A stretch of DNA of 56,531 nt from Hydrogenophaga sp. (lineage in GTDB: Bacteria > Pseudomonadota > Gammaproteobacteria > Burkholderiales > Burkholderiaceae_C): assembly GCF_030656115.1 (NCBI RefSeq), contig NZ_JAUSOO010000029.1, forward strand, positions 1 through 56,531, given 5' to 3'. The translations under genes and the position numbers were made by a program. The stretch's first letter is position 1; each line of letters begins with the position of its first letter. Below the pieces are notes generated by a model. That model searched no databases. It was not told the origin of the DNA and worked only from the letters and a program-made list of their open reading frames with translations. Shown here in pieces: positions 18,991-27,552 of this stretch.

Positions 18991-20688
18991 TCAGGGTGTC
19001 GCCGGGCGCGGCGGGGTGGCGTCCGTGCCGACATGGACACGGTTGCGCCCCATGCGTTTGGCCTGGTACATGGCGGTGTCGGCCTGATGCTGCACCTCTT
19101 CGGGGTCGGACGTGCCGTCCAGCAGCGCCATACCGATGCTGGCCGTGCACACATGCACCACGGGCTCACCACCGTGGGCATCCAGCAGCCGATAGGGCTC
19201 CGCCAGCGACAGCAGCACTTTGCCGGCCACCACCTGGGCCTGCGCGAGAGACTGTTCGGCATCCGCGTCGATGGCATCCAGCAGCACCACAAACTCGTCG
19301 CCCCCCAGGCGGGCCACCGTGTCCACCTCTCGCACGCAACCGCGCAAACGCTCGGCGACGGTTTTGAGTAGCGAATCGCCCAGCGCATGGCCGTGGGTGT
19401 CGTTGAGGGTTTTGAAGTTGTCCAGGTCCAGAAACAGCAGTGCGCCGTGGCGCTCTTCGCGCTTGAGCCGTGCGATGGCCTGAACCAGCCGGTCTTGCAA
19501 CATGCGCCGGTTGGGCAGATCGGTGAGCGCATCAAAAAATGCCAGGTGGCGAACGCGGTCTTCTGCCCGCAGCGTCTCGGCCAGCGCCCGCGCCAAACGG
19601 CGGTTGAGGTGCAGGATGTACAGCGCCACGGCGCTGACGACCAGCAACAAGGTCAGAGCCACATACAGCGGCTTGCGGTCAGGGGGAACGATGGATGCGT
19701 ACAAAAAACCGTTCAGGGTCTGGTTGCGCGGCAACAGCCCCAGATCGGCGTAGGTGTCGGCAATGTGTTGCCAGCGCCCCCGGGTCATGTAGCCCACCTC
19801 GATCAAATCGGTGCGCAGCAGGGGCTCCATGCGGCGGGCCTCGAACAGGAAAAAATCCCGCCCATGCGACCTGGCGTACTGGGTGGCAATCAGGTCCGCC
19901 ATTTCCTCCTGGTGAGCCATGGCGTATGCCCAGCCGCGCAGACTGGCCTCTCTGAAGTTCTGCACCCGCTGGGGGTTGGCTTTCAACTCGTTTTCGGTGG
20001 TGAACAGGTTGTCGCCGTAAAAGTCGATGCCCGCTGAGCGGGGGGTGTAGGTGTCGTAGCGGATACCGGCCTGGTCCAGCAGGTAGGGCTCGTTGGTGAT
20101 GTAGGCGCTCATGGCATCCACAGTGCCGTCGATCAGGTCTTGCGGATTGAAGGTATGGGGAAGCCTCATCAGCTGGTCGGAGCGCACACCGGCCTGGTTC
20201 AGATAGGCCAGCAATTCGTCGGCATGGGGCTCCACCATCACCCGTTTGCCCAACAGGTCTTGAATGCCTTGCGTGCCTTGCACGCGGTCTGGCTGGCGTA
20301 CCAGCAGCACCTGGGGCGAATGCTGGAACACCACCGCCAGCACCACCATCGGATACCCGGCTGCGCGGTCCAGCAGCAAGCTGCTGGTGCCCACGCCGTA
20401 TTGCGCACGCCCCTGGCTCACCGATGCCAGCACGCTGGCACCCGGTGGGGCTTCCAGCAGGGTCACGTCGAGTCCCACATCGCGGTAAAACCCTTTTTCA
20501 ACGGCGGCGTAGTACCCGGCAAACTGAAACGCGTGGCTCCATTTGAGTTGTAGGGTCACGGCGTCCAGGGCATGCACAGGCCCCACGGCCCACCAGCCGA
20601 CCCAGGCCCACAGCACCGCACGCGGCCAGCGGCGCACCCTGCACATCCAGCAAGCCATCGGCAACACCACAGCTTCACCTCTGTTCAT
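18991..20688 (-). CDS. Substrate-binding-protein domain fused to a GGDEF diguanylate cyclase
   Basis: A 565-residue inner-membrane sensor. A signal/anchor segment (WPRAVLWAWVGWWAVGPVHA) precedes an NMT1/THI5-like periplasmic binding domain (residues about 40-320, with LQLKWSHAFQFAGYYAAVEKG), then a membrane helix (PLYVALTLLLVVSAVALYIL) and a GGDEF domain with intact RLGGDEFVVLL near residues 460-470. It should make cyclic di-GMP in response to a small ligand, perhaps a pyrimidine, taurine or nitrate-like compound recognised by that fold. The start at 20688 is favoured over a GTG at 20700. The C-terminus is Pro-rich. Convergent with the ABC transporter. Confidence 0.88.
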   Translation of the reverse strand: MNRGEAVVLPMACWMCRVRRWPRAVLWAWVGWWAVGPVHALDAVTLQLKWSHAFQFAGYYAAVEKGFYRDVGLDVTLLEAPPGASVLASVSQGRAQYGVGTSSLLLDRAAGYPMVVLAVVFQHSPQVLLVRQPDRVQGTQGIQDLLGKRVMVEPHADELLAYLNQAGVRSDQLMRLPHTFNPQDLIDGTVDAMSAYITNEPYLLDQAGIRYDTYTPRSAGIDFYGDNLFTTENELKANPQRVQNFREASLRGWAYAMAHQEEMADLIATQYARSHGRDFFLFEARRMEPLLRTDLIEVGYMTRGRWQHIADTYADLGLLPRNQTLNGFLYASIVPPDRKPLYVALTLLLVVSAVALYILHLNRRLARALAETLRAEDRVRHLAFFDALTDLPNRRMLQDRLVQAIARLKREERHGALLFLDLDNFKTLNDTHGHALGDSLLKTVAERLRGCVREVDTVARLGGDEFVVLLDAIDADAEQSLAQAQVVAGKVLLSLAEPYRLLDAHGGEPVVHVCTASIGMALLDGTSDPEEVQHQADTAMYQAKRMGRNRVHVGTDATPPRPATP

Positions 20689-20778
20689 TCCGTTGCACAC
20701 ACATCCTGCGAGAGCCGCTGGCCCATTATGCGTTTCAGGATCGTGACCACGGGCGGCCTCGGCATGCTGTTGCGGTGG

Positions 20779-21516
20779 TTAACCCGCCACCTGGTACCCC
20801 GCCCACCCCCGCGCCCGCAGCTCACAAGCCGGGCAGTTGCCGCAGCCATAACCCCAGGCGTGCCGGTGCTCGCGGTCGCCCAGGTAGCAGGTGTGGGTGT
20901 GTTCCACGATCAGGTCCACCAGCGCAGGCCCGCCGCCAAGCACGCCAGAAGCTTCACCCAGTTCGTGGGCCATGCGCCAGGTGTCGGCTTTGTCGATCCA
21001 CATCAGCGGGGTGTCGATGAGGAAGCGGTGGTCCATGCCAAGGGACAGGGCCACTTGCAGCGCTTTCATGGTGTCGTCGCGGCAGTCGGGGTAGCCTGAA
21101 AAGTCGGTTTCGCAAACGCCGGTGACGATGACCTGGATGCCCCGGCGGTAGGCGAGTGCGGCGGCCAGCGTCAAAAACAGCAGGTTGCGCCCAGGCACAA
21201 ACGTGTTGGGCAGGCCACTCTCTTCCATGCGAAAGGCCATGTCGCGGGTGAGCGAGGTTTCGCTTACTTTGCCGAGCACGGCCAAGTCAAGCACATGGTC
21301 TTCGCCCAGGCGCTCGGCCCAGGCGGGAAATTGCTCACGCAGCTGGCGCAGCACCACCAGGCGGGCTTGCAGTTCGACGCTGTGGCGCTGGCCATAGTCG
21401 AAGCCGATGGTTTCGACGCGGGGGTAACGCGCCAGGGCGTGGGCCAGGCAGGTGGTGGAGTCTTGCCCGCCTGAGAACAGGACGAGGGCGCTGGTGTGGT
21501 GGGGCTTTGGGCTCAT
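20779..21516 (-). CDS. queC: 7-cyano-7-deazaguanine synthase
   Basis: A 245-residue ATP- and zinc-dependent enzyme that converts 7-carboxy-7-deazaguanine to preQ0 on the queuosine pathway. The PP-loop ATP site is [13 protein letters not shown] at residues 13-25. The mid-protein [17 protein letters not shown] and [11 protein letters not shown] are diagnostic, and the C-terminal cysteines [22 protein letters not shown] bind zinc. The ATG at 21516 gives the standard N-terminus; the frame continues upstream across the neighbouring gene's 3' end without similarity. No queD, queE or queF is adjacent. Confidence 0.96.
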   Translation of the reverse strand: MSPKPHHTSALVLFSGGQDSTTCLAHALARYPRVETIGFDYGQRHSVELQARLVVLRQLREQFPAWAERLGEDHVLDLAVLGKVSETSLTRDMAFRMEESGLPNTFVPGRNLLFLTLAAALAYRRGIQVIVTGVCETDFSGYPDCRDDTMKALQVALSLGMDHRFLIDTPLMWIDKADTWRMAHELGEASGVLGGGPALVDLIVEHTHTCYLGDREHRHAWGYGCGNCPACELRARGWAGYQVAG

Positions 21517-21563
21517 GGGCGCGATTCTGGCCCAAAAGAACCGCGCGCCACGGCACCGGGCTT

Positions 21564-22103
21564 TCAGCCCGCCGTGAACTCGCGCTCGTGCATCCAGGCC
21601 GCGTGCTTGGGTGCGCGCTTGGTCTGGCTCCACTCTTCAAGCATGTCCCACTTCACGTCGTCGAGCTTTTGCATCATCTCGGGCGTGCCGGTGTTGGCGG
21701 CGAGTTCCAGGCGGTGGCCGTTGGGATCGAAGAAGTAAATGGACTTGAAGATGGTGTGGTCGGTGATGCCGATCACCGGCACGCCCGCGGCTTCCAGGCG
21801 GACCTTGGTGGCTTCGAGTTCGGCCACGGTGTCCACCTCCAGCGCAATGTGCTGCACCCACTCGGGGGTGTTGGTGTCGCGGCCCATTTCGGGGGCGTTG
21901 GGCAGCTCAAAAAACGCCAAAATATTGCCGCCACCCGCGTCCATGAAGAGGTGCATATAGGGGTCGGGCGCGTGGGTGGACGGCACCTGGTCTTCGGCAA
22001 TGGCGAGCACAAAGTTCATGCCCAGGTGCTTCTGGTACCACAGCACGGTTTCTTTGGCGTCTTTGCAGCGGTAGGCGACGTGGTGGATTTTGCGGATGTT
22101 CAT
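21564..22103 (-). CDS. VOC-fold (glyoxalase/extradiol dioxygenase superfamily) protein
   Basis: A 179-residue vicinal-oxygen-chelate protein, probably a metal-dependent lyase, isomerase or dioxygenase. Recognisable metal-ligand regions are [13 protein letters not shown] (His near residue 8), [12 protein letters not shown] and [17 protein letters not shown] good AGGAG ribosome site precedes the ATG at 22103. It is the third gene of a minus-strand operon behind the FAD hydroxylase and the DUF2783 gene, which suggests a role in the same aromatic or quinone breakdown route. Substrate unknown. Confidence 0.85.
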   Translation of the reverse strand: MNIRKIHHVAYRCKDAKETVLWYQKHLGMNFVLAIAEDQVPSTHAPDPYMHLFMDAGGGNILAFFELPNAPEMGRDTNTPEWVQHIALEVDTVAELEATKVRLEAAGVPVIGITDHTIFKSIYFFDPNGHRLELAANTGTPEMMQKLDDVKWDMLEEWSQTKRAPKHAAWMHEREFTAG

Positions 22104-22148
22104 GGGGTGCTCCTGGGGGTCAATGGGGTTGCTGGTGGGCGGTGCCAA

Positions 22149-22373
22149 TCAAACGCCTTCGCGCGCCAGGCGCAGGGCATCTTTGAGCACCGCGATGTCG
22201 CCCACCTGGTTGGCCAGCAACAAGATGAGTTTGGCGTTGAGCAACTGGCTTTGCTCGTCGCTCAGGTCGCGGTGGGTGTCGATCAGGGCTTCGTAGAAGT
22301 CGTCACCCGGCGTGAAGTCGCGGAAGTAGCGCTGGCCGGGTTCGCTCAGGTTGGGTTGCAGCTGAAGGGGCAT
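22149..22373 (-). CDS. DUF2783 small protein
   Basis: A 74-residue soluble protein, MPLQLQPNLSEPGQRYF at the N-terminus and LILLLANQVGDIAVLKDALR near the C-terminus, matching the DUF2783 family. Members often sit next to FAD-dependent aromatic hydroxylases, as here, but no activity is established. The ATG at 22373 has an AGGA ribosome site. The frame stays open upstream into the neighbouring gene without similarity. Sixteen bases separate it from the hydroxylase gene, so the two are surely co-transcribed. Confidence 0.85.
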   Translation of the reverse strand: MPLQLQPNLSEPGQRYFRDFTPGDDFYEALIDTHRDLSDEQSQLLNAKLILLLANQVGDIAVLKDALRLAREGV

Positions 22374-22389
22374 GGTGTGTTCCTCGGAT

Positions 22390-24090
22390 TCAGGCGGTAG
22401 CGGTGGCGGGTTCGTTGACGGGCTGCGCCGTCGCGCGGTGCAAGGCGGCCTGCACCGCCGTGGCATCAAAACGGCGCCAGCGGGCGGCCACATGCTGGTC
22501 GGGGCGCACCAGGTAGCAGGTGCCGGGGCGGGCATCCAGGCGCTGGGCCAGCAGGCCGTCGCGGTCGTGCAAGGTGGCCAGCCCGGCGGGCGCGGTGCCG
22601 GCGTGGGCCGTCACCAGCAAGGTCTGCACCGGCAACGCCGCAGCCGCCAGCGCAGCGGCCTGCGCCCGCAGGCCGGGCAAGGCGGTGTCCATGGCGTCGG
22701 CGCTGTCGGCAAAGGCCAGCAGCACAAAGTGGTGGCCCAACTGGTCGAGCAGCCAGGCGTCGGCGCCGGCCCGGCGCACCGGGGCGTCGTCCAGCGGCGC
22801 ACCAGGCACCATATCGCCGTCAAACTTGTCGGTATCGGGCGTGTTCAGGGCCGAATGCACCAGGAAAGCCGGCACGCTCAGGCGACCCGAATTCACCAGC
22901 TTGCGGGCAAACGGCTGGCTGCGGGCCAGCTCCAGCGCGGCGTTGCGAAACAGCTTGCTGACCGCGCTTTTGGGCGTGATGAAATCGGTGGAGCGGGTGG
23001 AGTTGCGGATGTTCTCGTCGGCGGCGTAGACCCGGTCTGTGTCGTAGGTGTCCAGCAGCGCCTCGGGCGCTTGGCCTTTGATCACCAGCGCCAGCTTCCA
23101 CAGCAAATCGTCCGTGTCCTGAAAACCCGAGTTGGCACCGCGTGCGCCAAACGGCGACACCTGGTGCGCCGCGTCGCCCACAAACAGCAGATGCCCGTGG
23201 CGAAAGTTCGTCATGCGACGGCACTGGAAGGTGTAAATGCTGGCCCATTCCAGCGTGCACTCGCGGTCGTCGCCCAGCATGGCTTTCACGCGCGGCATGA
23301 TGTTTTCGGGCTTCTTTTCCTCTTCCGGGTCGGCGTCCCAGCCGAGCTGGAAATCGATGCGCCAGACGTTGTCGCTCTGCTTGTGCAGCAGCACGCTCTG
23401 GTTGGGGTGAAACGGCGGGTCGAACCAGAACCAGCGCTCAGCCGGGTAGTCGGCTTTCATCACCACGTCGGCAATCAGGAAGCGGTCTTTGAACACATGG
23501 CCTTCAATGTCCAGCCCCAACTGGCGGCGCACGTTGGAGCGCGCACCGTCGGCCACGATCAGCCAGTCTGCCTCGATGTCAAAGTTGCCATCAGGGGTCT
23601 CGATGCTGACACGGGCGCCATCGGCCAGAGGCTCCACGCCCACCACCTTGTATTTCCAGCGCAGGTCGGCGCCCAGCTCGGCGGCGCGTTTCACCAGCGC
23701 TTCTTCCAGGTGGTACTGCTGCAGGTTGATCATGCCGGGGCGCTTGTGGCCGGCGTCGGGCACCAGGTTGAAGCGGTAGACCTCTTCTTCCTTCATGAAG
23801 GTGCGGCCCACGTTCCAGCTCACGCCTTTGTCCACCACCGCATCGCCCACGCCCAGGCGGTCCAGAATTTCCAGCGCGCGCTTGGCGTAACACACCGCCC
23901 GCGAGCCAAACGACACGCTGTCGTCTTCGTCGAACAGCAGCACGTCCAGCCCCTGCAGACGCGCGTCAATGGCTGCCGCCAGCCCCACCGGGCCCGCGCC
24001 GATGATCACCAGCGGTTTGCGCTGTGGCGCGCCTGACATCAGGTCGTGCGGCGCCTGGTAGGGAAAGGTGGGGTAGGTGTAGGTGGCCAT
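22390..24090 (-). CDS. FAD-dependent aromatic-ring monooxygenase
   Basis: A 566-residue class A flavoprotein hydroxylase (FAD_binding_3), related to MhpA/PheA-type enzymes. The dinucleotide-binding motif is VIIGAGPVGLAAA from residue 28, the DG motif is WLIVADGARSNVRRQLG, and the second FAD motif is GHLLFVGDAAHQVSPFGARG. A thioredoxin-like C-terminal domain (residues about 400-560) is present as in phenol-hydroxylase relatives. It would use NAD(P)H and oxygen to hydroxylate a phenolic acid; the substrate cannot be named. First gene of the operon with the DUF2783 and VOC genes. Confidence 0.88.
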   Translation of the reverse strand: MATYTYPTFPYQAPHDLMSGAPQRKPLVIIGAGPVGLAAAIDARLQGLDVLLFDEDDSVSFGSRAVCYAKRALEILDRLGVGDAVVDKGVSWNVGRTFMKEEEVYRFNLVPDAGHKRPGMINLQQYHLEEALVKRAAELGADLRWKYKVVGVEPLADGARVSIETPDGNFDIEADWLIVADGARSNVRRQLGLDIEGHVFKDRFLIADVVMKADYPAERWFWFDPPFHPNQSVLLHKQSDNVWRIDFQLGWDADPEEEKKPENIMPRVKAMLGDDRECTLEWASIYTFQCRRMTNFRHGHLLFVGDAAHQVSPFGARGANSGFQDTDDLLWKLALVIKGQAPEALLDTYDTDRVYAADENIRNSTRSTDFITPKSAVSKLFRNAALELARSQPFARKLVNSGRLSVPAFLVHSALNTPDTDKFDGDMVPGAPLDDAPVRRAGADAWLLDQLGHHFVLLAFADSADAMDTALPGLRAQAAALAAAALPVQTLLVTAHAGTAPAGLATLHDRDGLLAQRLDARPGTCYLVRPDQHVAARWRRFDATAVQAALHRATAQPVNEPATATA

Positions 24091-24152
24091 GCCTGCGGTG
24101 CTCCTGTGGGTGTGGCCCGCCGAGAAAGGTCGTGCGGCGGTGCTGGGTCCGC

Positions 24153-24199
24153 ACTATAGCCAATAATTCACCATTGGTAAATACGTTTCTCTAAACGTA
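24153..24199 (-). promoter_or_regulatory. Promoter of the FAD hydroxylase operon with two palindromes
   Basis: On the minus strand TTTACC (complement of 24176-24181) and TATAGT (complement of 24153-24158) are 17 bases apart, a good sigma70 promoter with transcription from about 24146. A 15-bp near-palindrome TTCACCATTGGTAAA (24167-24181) covers the -35, and a perfect inverted repeat TACGTTT-CTCT-AAACGTA (24182-24199) sits directly upstream. The first looks like a MarR/TetR-type operator and the second like an activator site. No regulator gene is adjacent. Confidence 0.7.
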
Positions 24200-24283
24200 A
24201 TAACAAATCACCCCTGAACCCCTGCCCACGGGACGGGATGTCCGTCGCTTTCCGCCAGCAAAGCACGCACCGAACACCCAACG

Positions 24284-24317
24284 ACAAAGCCCACGGGCCG
24301 GGGCCGGTGGGCTTTGT
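24284..24317 (-). terminator. Hairpin terminator behind the universal stress protein gene
   Basis: ACAAAGCCCAC (24284-24294) and GTGGGCTTTGT (24307-24317) form a perfect 11-bp stem with a GC-rich loop that can pair further. It is 30 bases past the stop of the stress gene. There is no long T run. Confidence 0.75.
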
Positions 24318-24347
24318 GCGGGGACGCGCCAGGCGCGGGTTGTGGGT

Positions 24348-24848
24348 TCAGGCGCCTTGCACGTCTGGCGCCTGAGCGTCCGGACCCTCGGCCTCTTCGG
24401 GTTCCACCTCGACGGTGTCCACGGCTTTGACCACCGTCACGGGCACAGGCGAGCTGTGCAACAGTTCGTGAGACACGGACCCCATCAGCGCCGAGCGCAG
24501 GCTGCCCATGCCGCGCGCGCTCAAGATGATGGCGTCGCAGCCGTGGCGCTCCACCATCTCCACCAGCATCTGGGCGGCGTCGCCGGTGGCCACGTCTTGC
24601 TCCACCGCCTGGCCGGCCGCCTCCAGCAAGGCCACGGCTGGGCGCATGAGATCAAGCCCGGCCTCTTCGTTCACCGATTGCAGCACGTCGGGGTCGTGCG
24701 CCACCACCAGCTCGTACAGGGTGGCGGTTTCCTGCACGTTGGCCACCACAAAGCGGGCTTGAAGCCCGTGGCCCACCAGCGCCAGCGCGTGGTGCACAGC
24801 CAGCAAAGAGGACTCGGAACCGTCGGTTGGGATCAAAATTTTCAGCAT
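24348..24848 (-). CDS. Universal stress protein (UspA family)
   Basis: A 166-residue cytoplasmic protein. The N-terminus MLKILIPTDGSESSLLAVHH and the late motif AIILSARGMGSLRSALMGSVSHELLHSSPVPV match the ATP-binding class of Usp domains (G-x2-G-x9-G-[ST]). An acidic tail (VEVEPEEAEGPDAQAP) is added after the domain. AAGGA lies upstream of the ATG at 24848. Single gene with its own terminator; target unknown. Confidence 0.92.
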   Translation of the reverse strand: MLKILIPTDGSESSLLAVHHALALVGHGLQARFVVANVQETATLYELVVAHDPDVLQSVNEEAGLDLMRPAVALLEAAGQAVEQDVATGDAAQMLVEMVERHGCDAIILSARGMGSLRSALMGSVSHELLHSSPVPVTVVKAVDTVEVEPEEAEGPDAQAPDVQGA

Positions 24849-25233
24849 GGTTTTTCCTTGTTGTCGGCACCAGAACGGCCGCTCGTTGAACGCGCCAGGT
24901 GTTCGCCCACATCCGCACAGGCGTTCACACCCAGATCGTAGGCGATCGGGCGGCTGCGGTCCGACATCAAGGCCGCAGAAATTCTGCCGCCGAGGTGACC
25001 CACCTTGACGCAAATCAACGCGCCCTCGGGGCCGATGAACAGAGCGTGCTGGCTCCAGCGGGGGTGGCTCGGCTCACGGTGCGTTGGGTGGAATCGCCGT
25101 TGAGGTTCATGGGGCTGCTGTCACACCGGTCTGCAATGGACACGATTCGACCATCGGCGCCACAACCCCGTCAACACCCGCAGCATGGGTGCCATAGCGC
25201 ACACACCCAGCGGGTAAAAACTGCGACACTGCC
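24849..25233. other. Divergent intergenic region between the Usp gene and the peptidase gene
   Basis: About 385 bases without a supportable gene. It contains the upstream regions of two divergent genes. Short open frames exist on both strands but have no ribosome sites, no recognisable similarity and GC-shadow composition. Confidence 0.5.
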
Positions 25234-26058
25234 ATGGTGAAACCGCAAAACCCGACCGCCGCAGCCCTTGCGGCACCCACCACCCCACCCCAGCCCACCC
25301 GCACACCGGTGGACCCGTTGTTTCTGGCCGCGCCCCGTGTGTCCACCTACCTCGGCACGCACGCGCTCACCAACGCCAGTGGCTTCTTTTTTGAGCGCGA
25401 CAACCGCCTTTATTTGGTGACCAGCCGGCACGTGGTGATTGACGAAGCCAGCCAGCACCTGCCCGACCGGCTGGAAATTGAGCTGCATCTGGACGCCGCC
25501 AACCTGACCCGCTCCACCGGCTTTTCCATGCTGCTGTACGCGCAAGGCCAATCGGTCTGGCGCCAGGGCCGTGACGGTGGCAGCGAAATCGACGTGGCGG
25601 TGCTGGAGGTGGACCGCAGCCAGCTGCCGGCGGGTGCCATCATCCGGGCCTTCACACCGGCCCACCTGCACACCGCCTTTGACGCCATGCCGGTGGACGC
25701 CTCGCTGCTGGTGGTGGGTTTCCCGCTGGGTTTTCACGACGCGCTGCACCACCTGCCCGTGGTGCGCCACGCGGTCATGGCGTCGCCCTACGGCATCCGC
25801 TTTCAGGGCCAGGGCTATTTTCTGACCGACGCCCGCACCCACCGCGGCACCAGCGGCGCCGCCGTGGTGACGCGCGACACGGCTCCCACCGCCGCCACCG
25901 CCGCCCTGCCCTGGAAGCTGCTGGGCGTGCATTCATCGCGCATGGACATGGGCAACCGCGACCTGGTGCTCGACGAGTCGCTGGGCCTGAACTGCGCCTG
26001 GTACGCCGACATTCTGATGACGCTCACCGGCCGGGATGCCCTGACCTACCCAGCCTGA
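25234..26058 (+). CDS. Trypsin-like serine peptidase without a signal peptide
   Basis: A 274-residue protein of the trypsin-2/HtrA-like fold. The catalytic triad can be read as H66 in LVTSRHVVID, D120 in GSEIDVAVLEV and S207 in RTHRGTSGAAVV. VVGFPLGFHD and LLGVHSSRMDMG are also family-like. No PDZ domain follows. The N-terminus is rich in Pro, Ala and Thr and has no hydrophobic leader, so a cytosolic location is likely unless the start is wrong. It may be a processing or regulatory protease; no partner is adjacent. Confidence 0.82.
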   Translation: MVKPQNPTAAALAAPTTPPQPTRTPVDPLFLAAPRVSTYLGTHALTNASGFFFERDNRLYLVTSRHVVIDEASQHLPDRLEIELHLDAANLTRSTGFSMLLYAQGQSVWRQGRDGGSEIDVAVLEVDRSQLPAGAIIRAFTPAHLHTAFDAMPVDASLLVVGFPLGFHDALHHLPVVRHAVMASPYGIRFQGQGYFLTDARTHRGTSGAAVVTRDTAPTAATAALPWKLLGVHSSRMDMGNRDLVLDESLGLNCAWYADILMTLTGRDALTYPA

Positions 26059-26230
26059 GGCCAGCAGACACCGGCCAAGTCGACGCGACACCGCCACAAC
26101 GGTTTTGCACAAGTGCTGTCTGGTAACCACATGCAACAAATGGTTAAATAGAACCAACGGATGCTTTTGTACACACCCTCGGAGGGTTGCGGCACCAGCA
26201 ATCCCCCGCACACCCGATGGAGATGGATTT

Positions 26231-26623
26231 ATGGCTCGCCGCATCATGCTGATCGACGACTACGAGAGCGACTTGCTGTTCACGCGCCTGATGCTGGAGC
26301 GCTGCGACCAGCACTACGAGGTGGTGGAATACGACTCGGCCCCAGAGGCGCTGCAGTACCTGCAAAGCCATCCTGCACACGGCATTTCGGTGATCCTGCT
26401 GGACATCAACATGCCGGGGATGAACGGCTTTGAGTTTCTGGAAACCTATGAAACGTTGGCGGCCACCAAGCAAGCCGAGGCGGTGGTGGTCATGCTCACC
26501 TCGTCACCCGACCCACGCGACCGCGACCGCGCCGCGTCTTTTGCATCGGTGCGGGGTTACATCACCAAGCCGATCGACAAGGCCACCGCCAGCAGCTTGA
26601 TGAACCTCATCGACCCGAACTGA
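26231..26623 (+). CDS. Single-domain response regulator (CheY-like receiver)
   Basis: A 130-residue receiver with no output domain. The acidic pair is D9/D10 (LIDDYESD), the phosphorylation site D58 in LLDINMPG, the switch threonine T90 and the lysine K113 in YITKPID. The ATG at 26231 yields the exact domain start, and the frame upstream to 26105 is non-homologous. It is the first gene of a tight three-gene unit with a solute-binding protein (14-base gap) and a histidine kinase, so it is probably phosphorylated by that kinase and acts by protein contact. Confidence 0.93.
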   Translation: MARRIMLIDDYESDLLFTRLMLERCDQHYEVVEYDSAPEALQYLQSHPAHGISVILLDINMPGMNGFEFLETYETLAATKQAEAVVVMLTSSPDPRDRDRAASFASVRGYITKPIDKATASSLMNLIDPN

Positions 26624-26637
26624 GCAGACCAGCGGCC

Positions 26638-27552
26638 ATGGCAGCGGCCTTCCCTCTGCGAAGCACAACGGTGCGAATCGCGCTCGGCTGGTGCCTGCTG
26701 AGCAGCAACGCCTGGACGGCCGATCCCGTCAGCGCCGTGCCCCAGGACGCACCCGCGCTGCGGCTGGCGGTGGAGCGCGACTACCCACCATTTGTCTTTG
26801 TGGGCCCCAACCTGCAGGCCCAGGGTCTGTCCATCGACATGCTTCGGCTGGTGCAAGAAGCCACAGGCTTGCGCGTGGTGGAGCAGCCCCCGGCCCCATT
26901 GCACACCCTGTTGTCCGACCTGCGCCAAGGCAAGGCCGACCTCATCACGTCGCTGCGCCCCACACCCGAACGCGCCGCGTTCCTGGAGTTCACGCGGCCG
27001 TACATCCAAGTGCCTGCCATTTTGGTGATGCGCACCGACCACGCACCGCTGGCCACCTCCGACGCATGGAACGCCTTGCAAGGACGCCCCGTGGCGGTGG
27101 GCCACGGTTACGCAGTGGAAGCCGCCATGCGCACGACCTACCCGCGCGTGGACTGGCACTCGGTGAGCAACGACTCGGAAGCCCTGCAAGGCGTGGCCGA
27201 TGGACGCTTTGAAGCCGCTGTGGCAGACGCCGCGAGCGTGGCCTACAACGTCGAGGCCCACGGCTTGAAAGGGCTGCGCAGTGCGGGCCGGGTGGGTTTT
27301 GACTACGAGCTCAGCTTTGGCATTCGCCAAGGGCAACCGGGCTTGCGCGCGCGCATGGACGCCGCCATATTGACCATTCCACGCCATCAACGGCAGGCCG
27401 TGATCGACCGCTGGCTGCGCCCCCTGAACACCCAAGCGATGGGACGGGGCCGCATCTGGCCCGCCGTGCTGGGCGCAGGCTTGCTGGGCAGTGGCTTGCT
27501 GCTGCTGGGCTGGAAAGCGTGGCGTCCCACTGCGAAGCAGCCGCATGCCTGA
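26638..27552 (+). CDS. Membrane-anchored extracellular solute-binding protein, family 3
   Basis: A 304-residue periplasmic sensor subunit. A signal peptide (residues about 1-27) precedes a family 3 binding domain, LRLAVERDYPPFVFVGPN to about residue 262 (DLITSLRPTPERAAFLEFT is typical). A C-terminal membrane helix follows (AVLGAGLLGSGLLLLGWKAW, residues about 275-295) with a short basic tail. It has no transporter partners. Lying between a receiver gene and a histidine kinase gene, and overlapping the kinase start by eight bases, it most likely delivers a ligand signal to that kinase. Confidence 0.85.
   Translation: MAAAFPLRSTTVRIALGWCLLSSNAWTADPVSAVPQDAPALRLAVERDYPPFVFVGPNLQAQGLSIDMLRLVQEATGLRVVEQPPAPLHTLLSDLRQGKADLITSLRPTPERAAFLEFTRPYIQVPAILVMRTDHAPLATSDAWNALQGRPVAVGHGYAVEAAMRTTYPRVDWHSVSNDSEALQGVADGRFEAAVADAASVAYNVEAHGLKGLRSAGRVGFDYELSFGIRQGQPGLRARMDAAILTIPRHQRQAVIDRWLRPLNTQAMGRGRIWPAVLGAGLLGSGLLLLGWKAWRPTAKQPHA

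Noticed and set aside
22372..24036. A 554-codon plus-strand frame
   Set aside because: Antisense to the FAD hydroxylase; composition typical of a mirror frame.
24899..25240. A 113-codon plus-strand gene in the Usp/peptidase gap
   Set aside because: No ribosome site, no recognisable family, and it overlaps the peptidase start.
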